This document shows positions 35,755 through 45,032 of a stretch of 64,000 nucleotides of DNA, piece after piece. Origin of the DNA: Candidatus Gastranaerophilales bacterium (GTDB taxonomy: Bacteria > Cyanobacteriota > Vampirovibrionia > Gastranaerophilales > Gastranaerophilaceae). Positions within the stretch are counted from its first letter, which is position 1. Each line of letters opens with the position of its first letter. Position numbers and translations under genes: made by a program. The DNA lies in assembly GCA_944326605.1 (NCBI GenBank), contig CALVEM010000005.1, positions 84,447 through 148,446 of the forward strand. The letters run 5' to 3'. Under the pieces are notes generated by a model, which made no database searches, was not told the origin of the DNA, and saw only the letters and a program-made list of their open reading frames with translations.

Positions 35755-36978
35755 ATGACGATATATAATTATATAGCATTAAAAAATAGCAAAGATATTG
35801 TAAAAGGAAAGGTTGACGCAGCTGACCAGCGTGAAGCAAGGGAAGCTATCCGCAAACTCGGATTTATACCAACTAAGGTTTATGAAGAAAAATCCAAGGA
35901 AGATGAAAAATCTGCCAAGAAGAATGTAAAAGGCGGGAAAGTTCATAAACTCGGCTTGCAGGATCGTATTGATTTTACTTCAACTCTTCAAATTCTTGCT
36001 CAGGCAGGTATTCCTATTATTGAATCTTTAATGTTTATCGAAAATGATGCGGCAAAACTTAGAGTTCGAGAAGTGGCAAAAGAGTTGCGCAGACAGATTA
36101 TGGCAGGTGCTACTTTTGCCGATACAATTGCAAAATATCCGGAGCAGTTCGGTCAAGTTTATATCGGTCTTGTAAAAGCCGGTGAAGATTCAGGTGAATT
36201 GGAAAAAACATTGCAGCGTCTTTTGGAACTTCAAACTAAAGAAGCCAATATCAGAGGTAAAGTAATCGGAACGCTGATGTATCCTATGTTCGTTATACTT
36301 CTTGCAATTATTATCGTGCTTGTCATGTTGATGTTTGTATTTCCTGTATTTAAAGAAATGTTTGACGGTATGGGAAAAGAACTTCCGTGGATTACAGCAA
36401 CATTAATGAGTGCCGGGGTATTTTTGAAAACGTACTGGTTTTTTGCTCCGATTATTGTAGGCTCAATTGTCGGAACATGTACGTTTATTATGAAATGGCA
36501 GCCTTCAAAAAGAAAAGTTGATGAATATGTATTGAAGGTGCCAATTCTTTCATCACTGATTGAGTATTCAAACTTTGCAAACTTCATTGCGGTTATGCAG
36601 GTTGCTTACGATGCGGGTGTTCCTATTATTGAATGCTTGTATCTTGCAAATATGACACTTACAAACCATACTTTGAAAACAAAGATTGAAACAGCTACTT
36701 TAAAAGTTCAACAGGGGCAGCATCTTTCGATAGCTCTGAGATCGACACGTGTTATGCCTAAGATGATTTTGTTTATGATTGCAACGGGTGAGCAGTCAGG
36801 TAGTTTGGGAGATATGCTGTTACAGGCAACTTCATATATTGATAAAATGCTTGACGGTATTATTGATACTATGACAAAAATGATTGAACCGATAATGCTT
36901 ATCGTAATAGGCAGTATCGTATTAACTCTGGCTCTTGCTCTGTACTTACCGTTGTTCAATTCTTATATGACAGATTAG
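35755..36978 (+). CDS. pilC: Inner-membrane platform protein PilC/GspF
   Basis: The polytopic platform protein that PilB rotates to add pilins. Two T2SSF domains (residues about 70-190 and 275-400) with the signatures LQILAQAGIPIIESLMFIEN and MQVAYDAGVPIIECLYLANM; membrane segments near 170-195, 220-245 and 375-400. 407 residues is normal. The predicted substrates are the prepilins in this window and elsewhere. Confidence 0.95.
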   Translation: MTIYNYIALKNSKDIVKGKVDAADQREAREAIRKLGFIPTKVYEEKSKEDEKSAKKNVKGGKVHKLGLQDRIDFTSTLQILAQAGIPIIESLMFIENDAAKLRVREVAKELRRQIMAGATFADTIAKYPEQFGQVYIGLVKAGEDSGELEKTLQRLLELQTKEANIRGKVIGTLMYPMFVILLAIIIVLVMLMFVFPVFKEMFDGMGKELPWITATLMSAGVFLKTYWFFAPIIVGSIVGTCTFIMKWQPSKRKVDEYVLKVPILSSLIEYSNFANFIAVMQVAYDAGVPIIECLYLANMTLTNHTLKTKIETATLKVQQGQHLSIALRSTRVMPKMILFMIATGEQSGSLGDMLLQATSYIDKMLDGIIDTMTKMIEPIMLIVIGSIVLTLALALYLPLFNSYMTD

Positions 36979-36994
36979 TAAAAAGGAAAATATA

Positions 36995-37813
36995 ATGAAA
37001 AAGACTTATGTTATTACCGGAGCTACATCAGGTATAGGCAAAACTTTGCTTGAAGCTTTTGCAAAAGATAATATTGTATTTGCAGGATACAGAAATGAAA
37101 AATATCTTGATGATTTAAAGTCTGTTTCTGATAATGTAATTCCGTTTTTCATTGATATGGAAAGAAAAGATGCCATTGCTCAGGCTGCTGCATTTATAAA
37201 ATCTAAAACTGAAAGAATTGATACGATTATAAATGTTGCGGGGTGTGTAATTGCCGGGTTGCTTGAGCGGATTGACGTTGACGATATTCGAAAACAGTTT
37301 GAAGTAAATACATTTTCTCATCTTGACTTAACGCAGCGTTTGCTTCCTCTTTTGAAAAACGGCAAGATTATTAACATAAGTTCAATGGCAAGTTTCGGTA
37401 TATTTCCGTTTGTTGCGCCTTATTGTGCTTCTAAAAGAGCTCTTGATATTCTGTTTAATTCTCTCGGAGTTGAATCTAATATTAAAGTGGTCTCTGTAAA
37501 GCCTGGTGTTATTGCAACTCCCTTGTGGGGAAAATCTGTTGAACTCAATAAAAAATCAATTGACAGATGCAAAGAGTATGAAAAAGAAATGCAGTATATG
37601 ATTGCAAATGCCCGCAAAAATGAAACGAACGGACTGGACGTTCATAAGGTTGCTGATTTGATCGTTAAAATTGACGGAATGGAAAATCCAAAATCTTCAT
37701 ATACTGTCGGGAAAGATGCTTTTTTTGCAAAATTTGTTTCAAAACTCCCGCAAGACTGGCTCAACAAAATGATTAGATACGGAATAAAAGCTAAGGTTTC
37801 TTCTTTAAAATAA
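36995..37813 (+). CDS. Short-chain dehydrogenase/reductase (retinol dehydrogenase-like)
   Basis: Classical SDR: TGATSGIGKT near residues 8-17, NVAGCVIAGLLERI, catalytic Ser in NISSMASFG and Tyr-x3-Lys in YCASKRALD. SVKPGVIATPLW follows. The C-terminus PQDWLNKMIRYGIKAK is typical of the 17-beta-HSD/retinol group. 272 residues. It begins 16 bases after pilC, so may be co-transcribed. The substrate is unknown. Confidence 0.8.
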   Translation: MKKTYVITGATSGIGKTLLEAFAKDNIVFAGYRNEKYLDDLKSVSDNVIPFFIDMERKDAIAQAAAFIKSKTERIDTIINVAGCVIAGLLERIDVDDIRKQFEVNTFSHLDLTQRLLPLLKNGKIINISSMASFGIFPFVAPYCASKRALDILFNSLGVESNIKVVSVKPGVIATPLWGKSVELNKKSIDRCKEYEKEMQYMIANARKNETNGLDVHKVADLIVKIDGMENPKSSYTVGKDAFFAKFVSKLPQDWLNKMIRYGIKAKVSSLK

Positions 37814-38027
37814 TTTCGTAATTCAATACTTCGGCAATTTGAGCAAGTTCACATACGCGCAATCTGTTGTGTTTGAGCTTGTTATAAAGATTTCTTACGC
37901 TGTCCTGTTTATTAAAGAGTTCATTAACTGCGTATTTCAAAAGGGTCATATTCAACCCTTCAATATTTGCAAGATACTTCAACTGCTTGCCCAGATTTTT
38001 TACATCGAGTTTAATTTCATCTTCCAT
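37791..38027 (-). CDS. Small HTH-like protein of unknown function
   Basis: 78 residues, all helical by composition, with NLYNKLKHNRLRVCELAQIA then EVLNYEIILKKK, a layout like small phage-type or Xre-like DNA-binding proteins. The end overlaps the SDR gene tail to tail by 23 bases. A perfect 28-bp palindrome (38072-38099) lies just upstream of its start, as expected for autoregulation. Family not identified with certainty. Confidence 0.6.
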   Translation of the reverse strand: MEDEIKLDVKNLGKQLKYLANIEGLNMTLLKYAVNELFNKQDSVRNLYNKLKHNRLRVCELAQIAEVLNYEIILKKKP

Positions 38028-38071
38028 ATCGTAATTGTATCATATTGTTTTTAATTATTCAATATATAATG

Positions 38072-38099
38072 ATAAAATTCATTATATAATGAATTTTAT
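38072..38099. promoter_or_regulatory. Perfect 28-bp palindrome, likely operator
   Basis: ATAAAATTCATTAT followed by its exact reverse complement, with no central gap. Sits between the divergent small HTH-like gene and rimO, overlapping where a promoter would be. Confidence 0.6.
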
Positions 38100-38179
38100 A
38101 TTACACATTACTATACTCGTGATTACTTGAAAAAAGCTTGTTATTTGTGTTAAAATTCGGATAAATAATGAGGTAGATA

Positions 38180-39484
38180 ATGAAAATAGCTTTGTTAAAT
38201 CATGGATGTGCGAAAAATCTTGTAGACAGCGAACTTATGCTCGGGCTTCTGGCGCAGAAAGGGTATGAAGTTTCTCTTGACGAAAAAGAGGCGGATATTA
38301 TTGTTATAAACACCTGTTCATTTATTCATGATGCTGAAAAAGAATCAGTACAGGCTATTTTGCAGATGGTTCAAGACGGTAAAAAAGTAATCGTAACGGG
38401 TTGTCTGCCTCAAAAATATAAAGGCGAACTTAAAAAAGCTATACCTGAAATTGCCGGTATGATCGGAACTTCAGATATTAAAGAGATTGTTGAAGTAGTT
38501 GATCATGTGGCAAATCATAAAAAATATGTTTCAATGGTTTCTGAAAAGCCTGAATATATTTATCCTGAAAATATAGAAAGGCAGCAAATTACCGTCGGAG
38601 CAAGTTCTTATATAAAAATAGCTGACGGTTGTAATTACCACTGTGGCTATTGTATTATTCCGCAGCTAAGAGGCGAATATCATTCAAGGTCTATTGAAAA
38701 TATTGTTGAAGAAGCAAAAGAACTTGTAAATAAAGGGGTTACTGAAATCGTTTTGATTGCTCAGGATACAACCAGCTACGGTATAGACTTATACGGTAAG
38801 CAGGCTCTTCCGCAGCTGCTTGAGGAATTAAATAAAATACAAGGTCTCGGCTGGATAAGAATTATGTATGCTTATCCTTCGCAGATTACCGATGAATTAA
38901 TAGATGCGATTGCTAAACTTGACAAAGTTGTGAAATATATTGATTTGCCTTTGCAGCATTGCAACGCAGAGATTTTAAAAGCCATGCGCAGACCTGTAAT
39001 GGACTATGAAAAACTGATAAAAAAAATAAGAGAAAAAATACCGGATGTTGCTGTTAGAACGGCATTTATTGTGGGGTATCCGGGTGAAACTGATGAGCAG
39101 TTTAATGAATTATATGAATTTGTAAAACGTGTAAGATTTGAAAAAATGGGTGTTTTTGAATATTCCAGAGAAAAAAATACTGTATCTTATGCAATGTCAG
39201 AACAGGTGCCTGCAAAAATAAAAAAACAACGTCATAAAAAATTGATGACTTTACAGCAAAAAATTTCGCGGGAAATCAATCAGTCTTATGTCGGAAAAAC
39301 TTTATCCTGTATTGTAGAAGGGTATACTGATGACGGAGTTGTATTACTTCGATCACAGCATGATGCTCCTGAAATTGACGGAATGGTTTATGCTTCATCT
39401 GAAAATCCGGTAGTTCCGGGGGATATTGAAAATGTTATGATTGAACGTGCGGACGAATATGATTTATTTGGCACAATAGTATAA
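38180..39484 (+). CDS. rimO: Ribosomal protein S12 methylthiotransferase RimO
   Basis: Radical-SAM enzyme that adds a methylthio group to an aspartate of S12. N-terminal UPF0004 domain with LNHGCAKNLVDSELMLG and NTCSFI, the radical SAM motif CNYHCGYC (residues about 151-158), and a C-terminal TRAM domain. NLVDSE distinguishes RimO from MiaB. 434 residues is normal. Confidence 0.96.
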   Translation: MKIALLNHGCAKNLVDSELMLGLLAQKGYEVSLDEKEADIIVINTCSFIHDAEKESVQAILQMVQDGKKVIVTGCLPQKYKGELKKAIPEIAGMIGTSDIKEIVEVVDHVANHKKYVSMVSEKPEYIYPENIERQQITVGASSYIKIADGCNYHCGYCIIPQLRGEYHSRSIENIVEEAKELVNKGVTEIVLIAQDTTSYGIDLYGKQALPQLLEELNKIQGLGWIRIMYAYPSQITDELIDAIAKLDKVVKYIDLPLQHCNAEILKAMRRPVMDYEKLIKKIREKIPDVAVRTAFIVGYPGETDEQFNELYEFVKRVRFEKMGVFEYSREKNTVSYAMSEQVPAKIKKQRHKKLMTLQQKISREINQSYVGKTLSCIVEGYTDDGVVLLRSQHDAPEIDGMVYASSENPVVPGDIENVMIERADEYDLFGTIV

Positions 39485-39513
39485 TTGTGTTATAATTATT
39501 TTGGATTAATGAA

Positions 39514-40959
39514 ATGGAATTTGTAGAAAATAAGGAAGTTGAAAAAGAACAATTAAAAGCTATTTTTAGAGATATGGTAAAGTATTCGCCTTCAAAAATA
39601 ATAGGCATGCTTGGCAATGCCATAATTGTCCCTGTGTATACAAGTCTTTTGCCTCCGGATCAGTATGGTTTGTATTCTCTATCTATTGCGATGCTTTCTT
39701 TTTTATGTATTATATTTTCTGACTGGGTGGGTTTGTCCGGCTTAAGGTTTTTTAAACATCACCAGATGATGCAGGATATGCCTAAATATTTGACAACTCT
39801 TGTTACTATGCTTGTATCAAACATTTTTTTGATGTTTGTTATTGCATTAACTTTCAGGCAGAGTTTTTATGACTTTTTTCATATTCCTGTAAAATATTTT
39901 CTTGCAATTCTTGTTTTAATAATTCCTGTTGCCATAAGAGCGTTGCTTTTCCAGCTTTTACGTGCACAGCTAAAATCAATGTCCTTTACTCTTTCTACGA
40001 TTATAAATCAGTTTTTAACAATTCTTCTGTCTATATTTTTTGTTAAATTTTTCCATCTCGGAGCAGTTGCATTGTTGCTTGGTATGGGAGTTTCAATATC
40101 TCTGATAGACTTGCTTTTGATTTATCAGAGTAATATTTTGTCATGGTTCAAGCTTCAAAAAATTGAGTGGAATTCTGTTTTACCGATTATGAAATATGGC
40201 ATTCCGATTGCGGCAACTTCTTTGAGCGCATGGATAATAAATCAGAGCAACAAATTTATTATGAACAGTATTCATGGATTTTCACAGGTAGGGATTGTCG
40301 GTGTGGCATACGGTTTGACATTACCTCTTTTGATGACAATATTTTCAATTATTACGGTTGCAGCAATTCCGAGAATTATTAATATGTATGAGGAAAAAAT
40401 TGATGTAAGACCTATTATATCAAGGTTTACCGGATATTATATATTAATTGCACTGCCTGTTATTACTGTAATTTCGCTATATTCTACGGATTATGTAAGC
40501 ATGCTTTCTTCCAATGACAAATTTTTGGATGCATTTAAGTTAATTCCTTATTTTGCCTTTGGAACTTTTTTTATGGCAATTACTGATTACACAACACTGC
40601 AATATCATCTAGCAAATAAAACTTATATTGATTTTATAATCAAATTAACATCCGGAATTGTCGGAGTTGTGCTGAATATATTGTTAATACCGGATTACGG
40701 TTTGACAGGAGTTGGTATTGCAACTCTCGGTGCAAATTTCTTATATTTTCTTTTAAGTATAATTATTGTTCTTCCGGGATTAAGGCTTATTTATCCTTCG
40801 TCTGTTATGGGCAGGATGTTTATTTCAGCTCTTCCGTTCGGAATTTCATATTATTTATTCAACAGATTTTTCCATCTGCCGGCTTTATTTGAAATGCTGT
40901 TTTTGATGTTTATTTTTTATGGTTGTTACTGGCTGCTTTCAAAAAAAGCTGTTAATTAG
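39514..40959 (+). CDS. Polysaccharide flippase (Wzx/MVF-type membrane protein)
   Basis: About 12 or more transmembrane segments across 481 residues. The N-terminal SPSKIIGMLGNAIIVPVYTS and LLPPDQYGLYSLSIAMLSFL pattern is typical of O-antigen/teichoic acid flippases. It likely moves a lipid-linked glycan across the inner membrane. No assembly-line glycan locus surrounds it, although glycosyltransferases are at 21201 and 58134. Confidence 0.85.
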   Translation: MEFVENKEVEKEQLKAIFRDMVKYSPSKIIGMLGNAIIVPVYTSLLPPDQYGLYSLSIAMLSFLCIIFSDWVGLSGLRFFKHHQMMQDMPKYLTTLVTMLVSNIFLMFVIALTFRQSFYDFFHIPVKYFLAILVLIIPVAIRALLFQLLRAQLKSMSFTLSTIINQFLTILLSIFFVKFFHLGAVALLLGMGVSISLIDLLLIYQSNILSWFKLQKIEWNSVLPIMKYGIPIAATSLSAWIINQSNKFIMNSIHGFSQVGIVGVAYGLTLPLLMTIFSIITVAAIPRIINMYEEKIDVRPIISRFTGYYILIALPVITVISLYSTDYVSMLSSNDKFLDAFKLIPYFAFGTFFMAITDYTTLQYHLANKTYIDFIIKLTSGIVGVVLNILLIPDYGLTGVGIATLGANFLYFLLSIIIVLPGLRLIYPSSVMGRMFISALPFGISYYLFNRFFHLPALFEMLFLMFIFYGCYWLLSKKAVN

Positions 40960-41152
40960 ATTAAATACTTTACATTCGTTTACAATCTAGCAAGAAAAAA
41001 TATTTATATACTTTTATACTTTAGAATTTCTGTGTGTAAATTTATTAAGTATCTGTAACAAAAAATAGAAAAAGAATTATTCTCTTGATACAATAATTTA
41101 GCTAGAAGTTTAAAATTTTTAAATTAGGGAAAACTCGAAAGGAATATAAAAT

Positions 41153-44100
41153 ATGATTCAGGTTAAATCCGCAAAAAGAAAAGTTGTAGCATCTGCTTTA
41201 ACATTTTGTTTCTTTTTGCAGCAATCATTCTGTTTACAGGTGGCAGCCTCTCAAATTTCAGGTGTGGAAGGAAATAACGGAGTATTTAATATTGACCCTA
41301 CCGCAGTGAACGGAGATGTAGGCTTTAGAAAATATGCAGATTTTAACCTGAGTGAAGGTGATATTGCAAACCTTATATTTCATTTACAAGGAAAAGACCT
41401 GTCAACATTTGTAAATCTTGTTGATAATACGATTAATGTTAACGGTATAGTAAATTCTGTAAACAAGAATGGCGCGTTTAATGACGGGCATGTTGTTTTT
41501 GTTTCGCCTAACGGTATGGTTGTGGGAGCCTCAGGTGTTTTAAATGTCGGTTCTTTATCCGTTATGACACCGGAACAAAACACTTACGACAAGTTTAAAG
41601 GCAGTGTAAATATCCCTTCAATTGCTGAGAATTATGAAAGTATATTAAGTGAACCTGGCTCCGGTGCTGTAAAGATTGATGGTAAAGTCCTTGCCCGAAA
41701 TTTTGTTGACATAAATGCAGCAGATGTGAATATCGCTAATAACGCCGTAATGCTTGCGGGTGTAAATGATGCAACAAAAATTCTGTCAAACAAACAGGCT
41801 GAAAATTTATTTAACAAACTTGTTAATAGTGAAGTTAGCACCGGTAATACTTTTTCCAACAATAACGGTTCTATTCAAATTACTTCTTACGGAAAAGAAG
41901 GCGGTACAACTATTTCAGGGCAAGTTAGAAATTTTGCGAAAGACGGCAGCATTGAAATAAAAAATACTGGTGATAAGGGAATAAATATTTCAGGAAACAT
42001 CATAAATACAAACGGAATTTTACTTGCCGATAACAGCGGCGCTGACGGACTATTGGTGAGCGGGAATGTAGTTAACTCCGGTGATTTGACAATGACTAAC
42101 AGCGGTTCCGGCGGTTTAGTTGTCTCCGGGAATGTAACAAACAATAAAGGAGCTGCTAAGTTAACTAACAGTGCCGGACAGCTTCTGGTTGATACCACAG
42201 GTCGTATAAATTCTGACGGAAGCTCGTTGACTTTAACAAATACCGGTTCAAAAGGGATGAACATTGAAGGTCGTGTTATCAATACCAATAAAGATGCTAA
42301 TGTATTGCTGTATAACAGTAATTCCGACATGAAATTAGGAAACGGACAAAATAATAACAATGTTGCATCAAATGCAAATGTAAATATTCAGGTAATAAAC
42401 GGAAACCTTTTAAATAACGGCGTTACAAATACTCTTATTTCAACAACAGAAGGTGCAAATCTTAATATAAATGTTGAAAATGGCGGTATAGGTCAGGATT
42501 TAGGCGGACAGGACGGTGTTTATACAGGCATCGGGCAGAACCACAGAGATCTAACAAAATCCATTAATGTTTCTGTTGATGGTGCAGTTAATGCGTCAAG
42601 TTCGGGAAAAGGTTCTGTTGCCAATATTGCAAGTTTGAATAAAGATTTGAAAGTTGATCAAATAAAAGCTGATGGGCGTGTAATTTTATTAGCAGATTCT
42701 TCTGACAAAGGCTCAAAAGCCTATAATATAATAAATGCTTCAAAAGATTTGACAAAGCCGAATGTTGAAGGTGCAGGAATTTCTCTAATTGCAAGCGGTA
42801 ATATCGGAGAAAAAGGCAATGCTTTAACATTCAGGCAAACTCAAGGTAAGTTTGATAATTCCTCAATGTCAGGCAATTTGAATTATAATGACAAAGCGTC
42901 TTACGGCGTTGATATGCTTGCTATAAAAGATATCAATGTTAAAGGATTAGATGCCGAAAACGGTAATAAACTTGATACAAATATCGGCGGTTTAATTTCC
43001 CGCGAAGGCTCTATTAATGCGGAATTTTCAGGCAATACTTACGTTAGAGAAACTACTGCGGCAAACGATATAAATTTAACTACACGCGGAAAAAATATAT
43101 ATGTTAATCATTTAGGCGAAGTTCCTACATACGGATATGATTATTACGGACCGAACACAAATATTCATCCGGATAAAGCTTCTATTACATCATTAGATTT
43201 AGGAACAGATTGGAATAACCGTGCTGATTCAACTATTGTAGTAAAACACGGTACAATTGACGGCCTGGGTCAGGGAAGACCTGCCTCAGAACAAGATTTG
43301 ACGCTTGTCGCTGATAATGCTTATGCCGGCGGTTATTACTTCAATATGGGCAATAACAGGGGTGAAATCCCGAATGAAAATCCGTCAAATCCAAGCGGAC
43401 ATAAATTTAACCCTTCAACTGTTGTTAAAGATGACAGAACTGATGAAATAACAGCATCTGAAGGCGGAACAATTTCTATAAGAACTAAAGCAGTACGTCC
43501 TGATGATGTTACTGCGATCGGCAGAAATGAAGATGAGCGTAATTATTACTATGGCGGCAGCTCTCAAGGTGCAGATGAAGGTTATGATGGTGTAAATGGT
43601 GGAAACGACGGTGATAAGCAAGGAACAGAGGAAGATGATGACAATCTTGTAGTCCCAAAAGACGATGATGATGTCCCGCCGCTTGACACTGATACAGATA
43701 CAGACACCGATACTGATACAGACACTGATACTGATATTGACACGGATACCGACACCGATACAGATACTGATGTTGACAACGACAACGATAATGACAACGA
43801 CAACGATGATGATACAGATACCGATAATGATACAGATACAGACACTGATAATGATACAGATACAGACACTGATACCGATGTAGACACAGATACTGATATT
43901 GACACAGATACCGATACTGATACGGACACGGATACGGACGTGGACACAGATACGGACACCGATACAGATACAGATACAGATGTCGACAACGACAATGACA
44001 ATGACAACGATGATGATACAGATACAGATGTTGATACTGACACAGATACCGATACTGACGTAGATACGGATACGGACGTCGACACAGACACTGATACTGA

Positions 44101-44971
44101 CACGGACACTGATACGGATACGGATACGGATGTCGACACGGATACAGACACTGATACGGATAATGACAGCGACAATGATAACGACAACGACAATGATAAT
44201 GATAATGATAATGACGATGATACTGATACCGATGTAGATACCGACACCGATACAGATACAGATGTTGATAATGACAACGACAGTGACAGTGATACTGATG
44301 TCGATACTGATACAGATACGGACACTGATACGGATACTGACACTGATACAGATACGGATGTAGATACAGATACGGATACAGATGTTGACAATGACACCGA
44401 TAACGACAATGATAATGACAATGATAATGACAATGATAATGACAACGACAACGATGATGACACTGACACGGATAATGATACTGACACCGATACAGATACG
44501 GATATAGATTCTGACTCTGATTCAGATGATGACGATGATGAACCCGTAACTCCGCCGGTTACAGACCGTGATATGGGTAAATATACATATAAACAACGTG
44601 TTGTTGATTATAATGTAAATTCCATAGACAAGCGTCAGTATATGAGATTTAGCACGCGCGACAACAGAAATCCTGTTCAACTTGCTAAGAATACTCAGAT
44701 AGATTCATTACTTGATATTTCAAGAGGCGGTATTGCTGTTACTCACCACAACGATTTAAAAGTTGGAGATGTAGTTCCTGTCCAGATTTCTTATGGTAAT
44801 TTGGATATATCTGCTGATGTGAAAGTCGTTTCAGCCAGCGATCATAGAGCCGGAGCAGAATTTGTAAACCTTGATCAGGCAACAGCAAACAAACTCCTTT
44901 ATATGAATATACTTCTTGAAGAAGAAGCAACTGCAAGGGCTAAAGGAAATGATATTTCCTGGATAAAATAA
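41153..44971 (+). CDS. Giant filamentous-haemagglutinin-type adhesin with Asp-Thr repeats and a C-terminal PilZ-like domain
   Basis: Signal peptide (residues about 1-32). A haemagglutination-activity (two-partner secretion) domain occupies about 35-150, with VNGDVGFRKYADFNLSEGD, NGIVNSVNKNGAFNDGHVVF and VSPNGMVVGASGVLNVGSLS. Beta-helix-like Asn/Gly-rich repeats follow to about 700, then a charged linker. The region of about 845-1129 is almost pure alternating Asp-Thr/Asn/Val/Ser/Ile. The C-terminal part (about 1155-1262) looks like a PilZ domain: RQYMR (RxxxR) and DISRGGI (DxSxxG), the two c-di-GMP contact motifs. 1272 residues. No TpsB partner is in the window. The N-terminus resembles the LktA-type adhesin group. 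A PilZ domain on an exported protein is odd, because c-di-GMP is cytoplasmic. Confidence 0.85.
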   Translation: MIQVKSAKRKVVASALTFCFFLQQSFCLQVAASQISGVEGNNGVFNIDPTAVNGDVGFRKYADFNLSEGDIANLIFHLQGKDLSTFVNLVDNTINVNGIVNSVNKNGAFNDGHVVFVSPNGMVVGASGVLNVGSLSVMTPEQNTYDKFKGSVNIPSIAENYESILSEPGSGAVKIDGKVLARNFVDINAADVNIANNAVMLAGVNDATKILSNKQAENLFNKLVNSEVSTGNTFSNNNGSIQITSYGKEGGTTISGQVRNFAKDGSIEIKNTGDKGINISGNIINTNGILLADNSGADGLLVSGNVVNSGDLTMTNSGSGGLVVSGNVTNNKGAAKLTNSAGQLLVDTTGRINSDGSSLTLTNTGSKGMNIEGRVINTNKDANVLLYNSNSDMKLGNGQNNNNVASNANVNIQVINGNLLNNGVTNTLISTTEGANLNINVENGGIGQDLGGQDGVYTGIGQNHRDLTKSINVSVDGAVNASSSGKGSVANIASLNKDLKVDQIKADGRVILLADSSDKGSKAYNIINASKDLTKPNVEGAGISLIASGNIGEKGNALTFRQTQGKFDNSSMSGNLNYNDKASYGVDMLAIKDINVKGLDAENGNKLDTNIGGLISREGSINAEFSGNTYVRETTAANDINLTTRGKNIYVNHLGEVPTYGYDYYGPNTNIHPDKASITSLDLGTDWNNRADSTIVVKHGTIDGLGQGRPASEQDLTLVADNAYAGGYYFNMGNNRGEIPNENPSNPSGHKFNPSTVVKDDRTDEITASEGGTISIRTKAVRPDDVTAIGRNEDERNYYYGGSSQGADEGYDGVNGGNDGDKQGTEEDDDNLVVPKDDDDVPPLDTDTDTDTDTDTDTDTDIDTDTDTDTDTDVDNDNDNDNDNDDDTDTDNDTDTDTDNDTDTDTDTDVDTDTDIDTDTDTDTDTDTDVDTDTDTDTDTDTDVDNDNDNDNDDDTDTDVDTDTDTDTDVDTDTDVDTDTDTDTDTDTDTDTDVDTDTDTDTDNDSDNDNDNDNDNDNDNDDDTDTDVDTDTDTDTDVDNDNDSDSDTDVDTDTDTDTDTDTDTDTDTDVDTDTDTDVDNDTDNDNDNDNDNDNDNDNDNDDDTDTDNDTDTDTDTDIDSDSDSDDDDDEPVTPPVTDRDMGKYTYKQRVVDYNVNSIDKRQYMRFSTRDNRNPVQLAKNTQIDSLLDISRGGIAVTHHNDLKVGDVVPVQISYGNLDISADVKVVSASDHRAGAEFVNLDQATANKLLYMNILLEEEATARAKGNDISWIK
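43684..44541 (+). repeat. Imperfect hexamer repeat encoding the Asp-Thr region
   Basis: About 860 bases of degenerate GAY-ACN units with blocks of GAY-AAY and GAY-GTN. Third positions vary freely while the Asp at every second codon is kept, so the protein pattern, not the DNA repeat, is maintained. Length variation is still likely. Confidence 0.85.
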
Positions 44972-44990
44972 CTAAAAATAATCCTTATAT

Positions 44991-45032
44991 AAAAAAAGAA
45001 GCTGATCTTTAATTGATTTAGCTTCTTTTTTA
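44991..45032. terminator. Bidirectional terminator after the adhesin gene
   Basis: AAAAAGAAGCT (ending 45003) pairs with AGCTTCTTTTT (from 45020), flanked by A and T runs; shared with the convergent gene at 45030. Confidence 0.85.

Noticed and set aside
43582..44487. A 301-residue minus-strand reading frame of alternating Ser-Val inside the adhesin gene
   Set aside because: It is the reverse reading of the Asp-Thr hexamer repeat, which cannot produce stops in that frame; no start context.
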